The notes under the pieces are model-generated. The model saw nothing but the letters and a program-made list of their open reading frames with translations. It did not search any database and was not told where the DNA came from. From Nymphaea colorata (taxonomy: Eukaryota; Streptophyta; Magnoliopsida; Nymphaeales; Nymphaeaceae): a DNA stretch of 64,000 nucleotides. The position numbers were made by a program, and so were the translations under genes. Below, in pieces: positions 45,501-55,780 of the stretch. Positions within the stretch are counted from its first letter, which is position 1, and each line of letters begins with the position of its first letter. The stretch is taken from the NCBI RefSeq assembly GCF_008831285.2, contig NC_045140.1, forward strand, positions 28,901,526 through 28,965,525, read 5' to 3'.

Positions 45501-47441
45501 GGTTAAGCCTTGTAATGTCATGGGCTCTTCATTGTCGTCGGGAGTGAAGGTCATGCTGAAGTTCTTCACATCCCAAGAGATGATGCCAAGCATGAAAAAC
45601 CATGGCATCCCGAGAATAAGGTCTACTCCATCAAGGGGAATGACTAAGAAGTCGATTTGGAACGGTTTCTTCTTTATCACAACTTCTATGCCTTTCCCTT
45701 CGTTGTGGCATTTCAATCTCATACCCCCTCCCACGATTATAGTTTGGGGGTGGCTTGACTCAAGAGAGACATTGCATCTACGTGCGGCTTCCTCTGTTAG
45801 GAAGTTCTTGGTCGCTCCATTATCAAGCAAAATTAAGACCTTGTGTCTGTTTATCCTCCCAAATACCCGGAATGAGTTGGGCTTGTTGGGATCTTGCATT
45901 GAGTGCAGAGACTCGGCCTCTGTGGGCTTCTCCTCTTTGGCTAGAGTCTCTTCAATACGGACCTCTTTCTTCTTCTCGGCTGGTTTAGCTCTCTTTTTCG
46001 AAATTACTTCCTCATCTGACGAGGAAGAGCTGGTCTCATACGGCGTTGTAGATGAATCACTACAAGAACTGGACTCATCATCGCTAACCACCTGTACCCT
46101 GTAATAAGTTGGGCACTGATGGTTCTTGTCCCATTTACCCTCACATCTGTAGCACAGGCCTTTGCGCCTGAACTCCTCAATCTGTTTGGGCGTGAGGTAA
46201 CGCGTGGGTGGTTTTCGGCCTTGCCCCTGGTTTGGGCCTTGTAGTGGTCGATATTCACTCCCTCTTCAGAAGGGAGTTGGTTCCTTCCCTCTAAATCGAG
46301 AACCAGAGGAGTAGGAAGGTCTCCTCCTCTGCTTGTCCATCTTGTGAGCCTTTTTCTCGGCTCCCTTCTCCTCTATCTGCTCCTCATAGAGACGGGCCAT
46401 GGCAAAACATTCCTCTAGCCTGTTAAAGCGGTGAATTTTCAATTCTCTTTTCACCTCGCTCTTAAGGCCGCCCTTGAATGCTCCGATGAGGGCCTTCTCT
46501 GGCCACTGTACCATGCTAGCCAACCTTTCAAACTGACGTTGGTAGGCTGCCACGGTTGTGGATTGGACCAGATTCTTAAGGTCCTCATCATAATCGATGA
46601 ATGTCGAGTCTCTGAACTGTAATTGGAGACTCGCTTTGTACTTCTCCCAAGTTGGATCTGCCGTCTTATGATCGAACCACAAATAATGGGTTGTGGCCTC
46701 TCCTGTCATGTTTGCAGTGGCAATTTCAATCCACTCGTCTTGAGGTACACGGTGGCACAAGAAGTACCTTTCGGCCATGAATAGCCATTCCTGTAAGTGC
46801 TCCCCATTGAATTTGGGAAACTCGTAACGAACTGTGGGAGTTCGTCTCTCTTCTTGAAGCTGACGTTGTGCTCTTCTAGGACGTAGAGGAGATTCGTCCT
46901 GTTCCCCTTCTGAATCGTAATAGGTACGATTCATTCGGCTGCTAGCGAACCGTTGTACTCTTGGCGTTCTATAATATTCGCTAGTGGGCTCAATTGGCTG
47001 CCTCTCTGGTGGGGGACCCATGTGTAGGAGTCTGCCCCCTTCTGTGCTAGTTCCGATATGGGAGAGGTTGTTCGGGTCAATCTCAGTGTCGGTGGGGTAG
47101 GTAGGAGCACCTAGCACACCCTTTCCCTTATTCGGACCCTGAGTGGTCCTTTCCCCGGCTTGGGTTTGGTTGGCAGTTAACTGCCTCAGGAGGACCCGAA
47201 TCTCATCCATCTCCTTCTGCCGCTCTTGGTTCTGCCTATCCATATCTCTCTTGCGGAATTGTTCGGACTTATTCATGTCGCTTCTCATTTGCAACAGCTC
47301 TTTCTCGATATTTAAAATCCGGCCCATAGCATAGTTGGGGACGGTTCCCGTTTGCGTACCCGCGGCCTCATCTTGCTGGTCGGTGAGGTGCTCCTCCACG
47401 ACGGCCTCATCGGGGTTAAACTGTTTCTTTGACTTGCCCAT
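42267..47441 (-). pseudogene. gag-pol: CHR-2 gag-pol polyprotein, one frame with two stop codons
   Basis: ATG at 47441; 1724 codons in a single frame, broken by TGA 46266-46268 and TAG 45315-45317. Gag capsid spans about codons 1-390. The zinc knuckle CYRCEGKWDKNHQC is at 46154-46113, followed by a Ser/Asp-rich linker. The protease motif LLDNGAT has its Asp at 45824. RT has VFFDDIL (DD at 44810-44805). RNase H begins near TDACEVG. The integrase HHCC finger is complete (H, H, then CLVC). Catalytic D, D, E codons start at 43607, 43427 and 43319, with 35 residues between the last two. The GPY/F-type block ([11 protein letters not shown]) and a chromodomain ([16 protein letters not shown], about 42734-42606) follow. 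The frame continues through the purine tract into the LTR. CHR-1 has Lys at the TAG position. No frameshift is seen. Confidence 0.95.
42562..42575 (-). other. CHR-2 polypurine tract
   Basis: AGGGAGGGGGAATC on the - strand abutting the 3' LTR (TGTTACGG). It is in frame with pol. Confidence 0.88.
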
Positions 47442-48025
47442 AAATGTCTAGGACCGAGAAACGCCAAGGAATCGCGCGAAGACAAGAAATCCTAACTATA
47501 ATCCAAAATTTGAACAAGCTGCCACTCTCAAGGAGGTGTCGCTGTTCGACTACGACTGCTGGCTGATTTCTGCCCGAAGACCTGATCTGCCGACTGACTC
47601 TGCCCTACTGCCCTACGCTGCCGCTGCCTTAGCTGCCGGTAGCGCGTTAGAGGCAAGGGAGACGGGTTGGCCCGCCTAGTGCCGTGCTTCGCCTAAGCGC
47701 CTCGGCACTCCCACTTCGCCCACGGCCGGGCTTTTACAAGCCTAAATCACTGCACCCACCTGGTGCCTCGATGACGAACCGGGAGCTCGGCTGCCCTCGG
47801 GTGCACGGGATGTACAGCCCTTTACTTGCTAAAGGTGAGCAAGCAAAGCCCTAAACATGTACGAAGACGGAAGTCGCGGGGACTCTAAAAACAAAATCTG
47901 CCCTAAGAAAACCGAAAGAAGATCGCTGTCACCCAGAAAATCTGAAAAGAAGACCGTCTGCACTGCCGTTGATGAAGCTTCTTCGTAGGTCCAAGTGCTC
48001 AAACCGACGGTGTTCCACAAGATTC
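47442..48025 (-). other. CHR-2 untranslated leader between PBS and gag
   Basis: About 580 bases with no supported gene. The layout matches the CHR-1 leader, including a GTGCACC-type stretch near 47800, but the sequence is diverged. Confidence 0.6.
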
Positions 48026-48038
48026 GCTCTGATACCAA
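48026..48038 (-). other. CHR-2 primer-binding site, initiator-Met tRNA type
   Basis: TTGGTATCAGAGC on the - strand, one base from the 5' LTR end. Confidence 0.93.
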
Positions 48039-48526
48039 TTGTTAGGACCACACCGGCTGGGCCAGAACAATCCGACCAGTGTGACCCTAAACTTCCCAGG
48101 ACCTTCTTGAGGCCTATTCTAAAAACCGAAAAACCTAAGTGAATTACACACTTGTTCTACCCGGCCGGACAGGACCCCGACGCAAACCCAATTAGGTAGG
48201 ATAGTACAAGGGGAGGTTACCCAAATTCCCAAAATTCCTAACTAAGGTCTGCCTATTACAAAACACTAGCAAGGTTGTGAGGCTGTACAAATCGCGAACG
48301 ATACAAGCATAACGTTCAATCTCACTCCCAAACCACGCAAACCACGCTAACGTGCAAACCACACCCAACAGAAGTAAATAGGTGGTCTGGCTCCTTGTGG
48401 TTGTGTCTCGGGCACAGTGCCCTCGAGGTACCTCACGGGGGAGCTAGGCCGAAGCCAAGGCTTAAACAGAAATGCTGAAAACAAACTAATATGCTACCTA
48501 AAAACGCAAGCAAATCCCACCCGGAG

Positions 48527-50339
48527 CTACAAGGGGGATAGAGGACGATACCGGCCAAGGATCACCCTTGGCGTAGCCGGATAGGGTCTCGGGGTGATAT
48601 CCTGCCCCCGAGCACTGCAGCTCACGGAACAGAAAGACCGGCTGAGGCGTGCCTCCACGTAGCCTGCTGCTCGGGCTGGCCGCTGTCGGAAGGCGCTGAC
48701 GACCGACCGCGCGCTGGTGGTCGGGTCGACTGCTGAGTCTGGTCGCTGCTCGCTGGCTGTGGTCGCTGCACTGTTGCGGCGAAGGGTCCTGCTGTGGCAG
48801 CGCTAGCGTCGGACCGAGAATGCTGCTGACACTCTCAGAGCCGAGGGAAAAGACGCGCGCCGAGGACGAGGATGCTGCCGCGGACTGATGCGGACGATGC
48901 GGTCGAGGATGCCGGGAGCGCTCGTCTGCTGTCTGGTCGAAGGCCGCCGGTCAGGACGAAGTCGCCTGTCGGGCTACCGCCGAGGTGCTGCTGATGCGCG
49001 CTGATGACGACGGAACCGGGCCGGAAGGGCCGCCTGGATTGCCGAGGGGGGCTGCTGTCACAGCGACAGCGCCTACCTGCCTGTCTCCGGGTTGTGGCTC
49101 GGCCACGTACGCCGGTGGATGCCGACTCGGAAGAAGTGGCCGCTGCAAGGGCCGGCGAGCCGGCTGAACCTAATCCTAACTAAGGCTGGGTTCGGCTGGG
49201 CTCTACTAGGTGGTAGGTCTAGTCAAGTAGGTTCGGGTCAGGGTAGGCTTAGTCAAATGAGGTTTAGGTTCAGTCAAGGGTTGACCTAGCTAATAGGTTG
49301 GTCCAGTTGGGGAGGCTAAGGTCGAGCCTAATCTCACGGTGTTGGTCAACATTGACCAAGTGCGGAGGGTTTAACTAATTGGGAGGTTGACTAAGTGGAC
49401 CGAGTCAATGGGTCCGGGTCAAGTAGGTCAGGGGTCACTCGAGGTAGGCTCGAGTCACTAAGGGAGGCTACCAACTAAGTGGGCTCGATGGGTAAGTTTG
49501 ACCTAGTTTGAATAAGATGAAGAATTGACTTCGGTTTAGGTTGGCTTGCTAAGGGTTCAACCTAGGAGAGAGGTTGGTGCGTAAGGGCTCCTAGCTAGGT
49601 GGGGGTTGACTTGGTTGGTCAAACCAAGGAGGGTGCGCCGATTCTTGCCACGTGGCAAGATGGGTGGACACGACAGAAAGAGCTAGGAAGATGCTAGCTA
49701 TTAGGAAGAGAGCTTGGATTCTCGCCTAAGAATTAGGGAGAAGCTCGACAAGGAAGGACGAGGAGATTGGGGCGAAGGGCCAGGTGTCACTCTCGGGTGA
49801 GCTCGAGTGAGGCTGAGGCTGAGGCTGAGGCTGCGATGTTGACACGTAGCAGTGATCAACGGACGAGGGTGGCTGCGGATTAGGTCAAGGAGAAAGAAGG
49901 ATTTGCGGCTGAGACAGATAAGGAAAGGAGATTGCGAGGTGGAGGGGTTTCCTAGGACTAAGGAGGCAAGATCCGAGGGAATAGAGGAAAGGATCTCGCA
50001 AGGCCTGGCTGAAGGACAAGTGGCAGAGCGCGGGACCAGGGTGAGGAGCTGGCTGGTGAGGTGGCAAGTGAGGTGGCAAGAGGCTGGCAGAGATTGCAAC
50101 ACGTGTCAAGATGAACGCGTGAGAATCCTTGCGACCTAGGGTTGACGCGGTGGAGTAGCGAGGAGCTGGAAGAGAGATGCGGCTGCACGGGATTGCTTCC
50201 TGATTTAGTGGAGCAGCTGATTGCAAGCTGATCCTGGATCGGGACAGATGGCAGCAGCTGGGGAGAGGACTCAGATGGACGGCTGGATGGGGGACAGGTG
50301 TCTGGATGGATGGCTACGATGGAACGGAGGTGGACTTAC
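48527..50339 (-). other. Candidate leader intron inside the CHR-2 5' LTR
   Basis: Donor CCG|GTAAGT at 50339-50334 and acceptor ATCCCCCTTGTAG ending at 48527: 1813 nt (1794 in the 3' LTR, 40932-39139). The upstream donor CAC|GTAAGT at 51092-51087 is identical to that of CHR-1. Confidence 0.5.
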
Positions 50340-51360
50340 CGGAAATGGTAGATGCGACGGTGGAGGAAACTCCAATTCGCATCGGCGACCTGAGCTAACG
50401 CTCGGAGTCCAGTTGACCGTAATACCCCTTTTAGAATTTTAAATAAAACAGTAGGGAAGAAGGGCAAAAGGGTCCTTCACGCCAGAAACAATGGCGAGCA
50501 CCGTAATACACAGCGGCGGCCGGATCTATGCTACTTTTCGGCGAGGATCGATCTTGTGATCTAGCCGATGGAATTCGCCCTTCTATGGATTGCTTTAACG
50601 CATTTTTCTGGGCGATTCACTTAGGCTAATCCTCTTCTTCAGATCTCGACCAGAGAGCAGAATATCGGCACTTTCAATCTGCTGGCCCGAGCGATCAAGA
50701 AGAGAAATCGAGGCCGATAGAACTTGATTCTTAAATTTATTTGTTTTTCTAATCCGGCCAAATCCCTACTAGGGACCGAACCTTGCTTTCCAACACGCGG
50801 CTCGACCTATACGTGCTAAATAGAACGACGAACACCAACCGTCGTAGTTCCTCTCTTCGGGTATGCCGAGGGAGGAATTAGGAGAGGGCGATCTAAGTTC
50901 TAAATCAGATTACACCAATCGAGCAGCGAGAAGGGGATCAAGAGCCGTCTCCTCTTCGGTGTCTTGTTGAAGCCAACGGATTCACCCGTGCCTTCAACCT
51001 TCCCTACGCCGGAATCAGCCTCACAATACCCTCGTGATCAGGGCAAAGGCACCGATTCCAGAACTTTGAAAAAGCTCGAAAGGGGTACTTACGTGACAAG
51101 GGAGGGATCGCCGCCAGTGGTGGAGATCCGTCGATGCCTTCTTCCTTATGCCTATGTCTCCGACGGCGGCTCTTCAAGGATTTCTGGACTGAGAAGCGCC
51201 GTGGAGGTAGAGGATGCGAGGGGGGAGAAGGCGCCTGGTTCACGGTTGAACAAGGTGGGAGACGAGAGGGGAGAAGCCTCGTGCGAGGAGAGAGAGAGTG
51301 CCACACCAATTCCAATCTCTAGATTAATTTTTTGTATCCATTGTACATTGATCTTAAAGA

Positions 51361-51368
51361 ATATATAC
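51361..51368 (-). promoter_or_regulatory. TATA-like site of the CHR-2 5' LTR (also 41954-41961)
   Basis: GTATATAT on the - strand, about 600 bp into the LTR, in the same relative place as the CHR-1 TATA box. Confidence 0.6.
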
Positions 51369-54300
51369 AAAATATAATGCGAGCCCTAATTACATGTTAA
51401 CCTAGCTCGCTAAGTTAGTCTAATACAAAATGCGCAAGGCACAACCCGCCTTGCTAGGTCTCTACTTCAAAACTAGGTGTTGGCATGAAATAGAAGACGC
51501 AAACTACAACCGGGCCTAGCGCCCAGCTCGTAATCTAATCGCTAAAGTCCCTAAGCCTTGCGGACTTAGGGTGGGGACCTCGTGTGGGTTACCACCCACA
51601 CTTTGGAACTTTGTGCACGGGTCAAATCTGATTGACTCAGATCTGAACCTAAGCCTCTCGGCTTTAGATAGGCTCAAGCGTTCGAGGAAGTTGGACTCAC
51701 GCTCGGATTAGATTGATCAAGCTCAGTGAGCCTCGCAATAGGTTCTAGAACGCCTTGAGTTCCACCTGGTTCGAGCACTCTTTCGGACCTAGCTGCTCCT
51801 CCCACGTCGCCCGCTGCAACTGGTTCGAGTGCTGACTTAGCCTCGCTTGGACCGTCTTCAAGTTGACTTAATGTCTGCGCCCACAAGTCCGAGGTCTTGC
51901 GCCTTGGCCGACTGGTTCCGGCCTGATCACACCGAGCTGGGTCTGGACCTACAAGTGGGTCCGTAACAGCAGCAACCGTGAGGAAGAACTCCGGAGGAAG
52001 AGGGCTGCAGCTGGATCCGAGCAGCAAGGTAGAATAGACGCCGGAAGTCTCCAAAAGGCCGGCTAGGGACGCCGGACGAGTTGCTGGAATTCGGCCCTCC
52101 TGGCCATGAGCAAGAGGCAGCAGCTTGTATCTAGCTACTGCTGGGATAGGCCCGCCTGGCCGTGAAGGGAGCGCGGCAGCAAGCGAAAGGCCGAAGCTGG
52201 AAGGGTCCCGCTGTGCGTGGGGATGACCTTTGGAAGGGCTGGGTTCGGTTTAGAACCCGGGAGAACCTAGCTACGGGATGATGAAAGAGCTCGGTCTAGA
52301 GCTCGGGCAGACCTAGCTATAGGGGAGGTCCGGATATGGATGGCTGGCTAGGTTGTGGCTTAGGTGGGTTAAGTCAAGGTTTAGGGTCAGCTGGGACCAG
52401 GTTGACTAAGGACTGGCTTAGGTTCAGATGCGGTTGGGTTGACTTGAATCAAGTCAAGACACTAAGAGATGATGGAGGTGCGTGCGGAAGGGGCGGCTTG
52501 GGTCTAGCCGTGCAAGAGGTGGTTCCGAGTCACTTAGGCAGCGTTGACCTTGGCTGCCTTAGGACCTAGGGCTACTTTCCAGAAATGGAGGAAAGGAGGC
52601 TAAGGGTTTAGGTTACCAACATGGGTGAGGTCGACCTAGAGAGGTTGACTAAGGGGTGTTGCGTCAAGAGTTTGACTAAAGGGGATCAAGGAAGGGACTC
52701 GGCTAAGATTTCCTAAAGGGTGTTGACTGATCTGGTCAAAGGTTCCTATGGGGGTTGTGGCCAGGTGGCGGCCAACCTAGCTAAGAAAGAATGAGGGGAG
52801 ATGGACGTCAATTACCAAATGGTAAGGGTGGACGTGGGTCTTCCTTCCTACGGTAGAGGAGGAAAAGGAGTGTCTAATTCCAAAATGAAATTAGATCTAA
52901 GAGGATTGCTAGAGAGAAGCTAGCAAATGAGGAAATGAACACCAATTTCCTTCCTTAAGAGTAAGGAGGGAATTGGCTCGGCTCTCTTCCTAATTTGTTA
53001 GGAGAGGAAGGCACGTGGCCAATGCCAAAAAGGTAAGTCGTAAACGTGAATGCTCGAGCTATCTTTCTCTTCTTCTCAACGGGCTCCAAGGGGACGAACA
53101 AGGTAAAATGGGAAAGATGGGGGCTAAGAGGTCAAGCTAGATATTACTAAAGGGAGAAGCATGAGGTGGCGAGAGGGGAAGTCTAACTCGAGAGGGACTT
53201 GGGATGGTGGGGAAAGGGAAAGGGAGATGCGAGCTAGGAGGGAGGGTTCCCTAAGGTGACAAGTGTAACAAGTGGGGCCTACAAGGAAAGGGCTGGCTAG
53301 GTGGAAGGGAGGTGCTGGCTCGGTTCAGTTGGGGTCACGATGGGGAAGCTTGAGGTGGCAAGGGACTAAGGTAAGACGAGTTGGGTGCTATCAAAAAGGA
53401 AGGGAATCGGGTATGATAAGGTGGAGGTGGCGTTCCTTGGTGGCTCCACTTGGAAAATGGGAAACCGCGTGAGGATGCTAAGGAATTCGGTAAGGCTTCA
53501 CGACGGAAAAGGGGATCTTGTGTGGGGGCCAAGGGCAAGGCTGGAGGTGGAGGTGGCAGATGGAGATGGACAGTTCTAACGTGAAGGTAGGGAGATGATA
53601 TGGGAAGTAGGAGGTGGCACAATCTCACGTCTTCTCCAAAATGGAAATACGAGTGAGGGTCAACAAAAACGGTGGAGGGATTATGCGAGGGAAAAGGGAA
53701 AGACGTGTGGGGCAGGCTGCTCGACAAGGGAGGAGAGACCAGCTGGTGAGGTGGCAGGATGGGTAGGCTAGGATTGTGACACGTGGCGACACCAATGGCT
53801 AAGATGAGAAGCTGGACTTGGTTGACTAAAAACAAGGCAACGAAGTTGGAAAGGGGATTGCGGCAAGGGGGAATCTACCGGATTTGGTGGATTACGATGG
53901 GCTAAAGAATGATTCTCGGCTGGGACGAGATCAATCAAGGAGGACAGGTGGCTGGGCTAATCTGGGAGGTCGTGGGATGGCAGACACGTGGCAACACCAA
54001 GGGCTGGGATTAGGGAAGGTTCTTGGTTGACAAAGGCAAGTCAACAAAAACGGAGTGGAGATTGCGCTAAGGTTGGGACTTTCTAAAACGTAGGGATGCG
54101 ATGAAGGCTGGAGGAGATCTTTTTGGCTGGGACGAGAGCACAAGGTAGGACAGGTGGCTAGGTAATTTAGGGAGGCTAAGGGGATGCTGACACGTGGCGT
54201 ATCTAAGGGCTAAGATTAAACAAACGAGAGAAGGAAAAGGAACTTAACAAAGAATGAAGATTGGCTGCCAAGGACGTGCGAGTGAGCACCGGCGGCTAGG

Positions 54301-55497
54301 GTGATTACCCTAGTGCGCTCCTCCAAGGAATGGACCAGAATACCCTTAAGCTGAAATTGAACTTGTCCATGGTCAGGGGCAGATTAGTCCACGCCGGAAA
54401 TAGGCCAAAGTCTGGCCGGAATCAACAGAAATTCCACCGGAGTTGCAGAATTCAGGACGAGGCTAGAATACGCGATTAATCAACCGGATGAAGCTCGTTT
54501 TTCACTATTTGATTCCTCTTGATGGGGCGTCTTCTTCTTTGTATTCTTTTCTTTATTTTGACGCCGTTTGATGCACTTTGCAAGCCCTTTTTGCTTGCTG
54601 GATTTGTACATCCTTTTTGCCCAAAAACGGAGGCAACCAAAGAGGCCCTTTTTTGAGGACGCTCGTGGGGAGCCTTCGCGCGTAGCGTGAGGGAAAGAAC
54701 TCAAGAAAGCCAAGGAGTTCTTGAGACGCGTAAGCAAGAATTTGGTGCTGTTTTCAGCCGTGGGTTGAGAGCTCAAACTCTTGGGTGTACACCGAGGGAG
54801 TGAAATCCACCTTTTAGCCGAATACAATATCAAATCCGAGCAACGTGTTGCTCACCAACTCTTCTTGTTTTCTCTACGTACTAACCTGTTTTTCTCGCTA
54901 CCTTGATGTCATTTGCTGCTGCTACCAGGTCGCCCAAGTTGCTGCAGCCTTCCCGAGATGAAGACAGCCTCACAACCTTCTTTGTGTTTGAGAAGGAAGG
55001 CCCCGTGCTTCAAGAAAATGCTCGTGGGGTATTCTTCGTGGTCCGTTGGAGACGCCGTGCGCCCGAGCTTGCTGCTATCCTTAGGCCGTGATCCTTAGGT
55101 CGAGGGGGAGAGGAAGAAACCAGAAAACAAGGATGACTGGAAGAGGGAGACCTTCGGTTGACAAGAGGGCTGAAGACGATGCTGATCTTCACCTTGGGGT
55201 TCAAAAGGTAGATGACGCCAAGAGAGATGACGTTAGGCTAGGGAGACACCATGAGGACGAGTGGAGGAGAAGAGGCTGCGCCATGGATGAGGAGGGACGC
55301 CAAGGAGAGAAGGGAGACCACCGCGGGAGAGGGGTGAGCCAAAGGGTAGTACGAGAGAGAGAAAGGGCATTCCGCCCAACACAATTCCTCAATTCATTTT
55401 CATTATTCAAAAGCATAACAATTACATGAATTCAATCACTTAAATAACTTCCTAATCAACTCGGTTCACATTCCGAACCGGTTCACTAAAGAAACAA

Positions 55498-55605
55498 ATC
55501 AAAAACGGACTCAAATGGATCCAAAAACGGAACTCAAATGAAATCCAAAAACGGAACTCAATGGGGTCCAAAAACGGAACTCCATGGGATCCAAAAACGA
55601 GCTCC
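55498..55605 (-). repeat. U3 minisatellite in the FHA-2 3' LTR, five units of 20-24 bp
   Basis: Five units of the form ATCCAAAAACGGAACTCAAATG with small changes, upstream of the TATA-like site and beside GAACCGGTTC. FHA-1 LTRs have about two units here and SOLO-3 has four. Confidence 0.8.
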
Positions 55606-55780
55606 AAAATATCAATCCTAATGGACGCTATTCGTCCAAATAAAATGGTTCGTGGATCATTTGGATCCACTTGCTTGGGCGCATGGTTGAGCTTGGACCG
55701 GCTCAACCCCCTTTTGCCTAGGTTCGACCTAGACTACCACGTGCGAACTCGGATTAGGACTCGACTATAGGTTAGATCGT

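Larger units (their letters stand above)
38652..51968 (-). mobile_element. CHR-2: full-length Ty3/gypsy chromovirus, 13.3 kb, nearly intact
   Basis: Read on the - strand: 5' LTR 51968-48040, PBS, leader, gag-pol 47441-42267, purine tract, 3' LTR 42561-38652. Interior 5478 bp. It has the same domain order as CHR-1, and protein similarity is high in RT and integrase but moderate in gag. It is a separate family, since its LTRs align only in patches with those of CHR-1. Sampled LTR stretches differ by about two percent. Only two in-frame stop codons separate it from an open polyprotein. Confidence 0.95.
48040..51968 (-). repeat. CHR-2 5' LTR
   Basis: 3929 bp. TATA-like site at 51368-51361, candidate donors at 51092 and 50339, candidate acceptor at 48527. 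A GAGGCT hexamer is repeated four times near 49808 but about twice in the 3' LTR (near 40410), which explains part of the length difference. Confidence 0.93.

Noticed and set aside
49808-49840. GAGGCT hexamer run as a functional repeat
   Set aside because: Ordinary microsatellite slippage: four units in one LTR, about two in the other.
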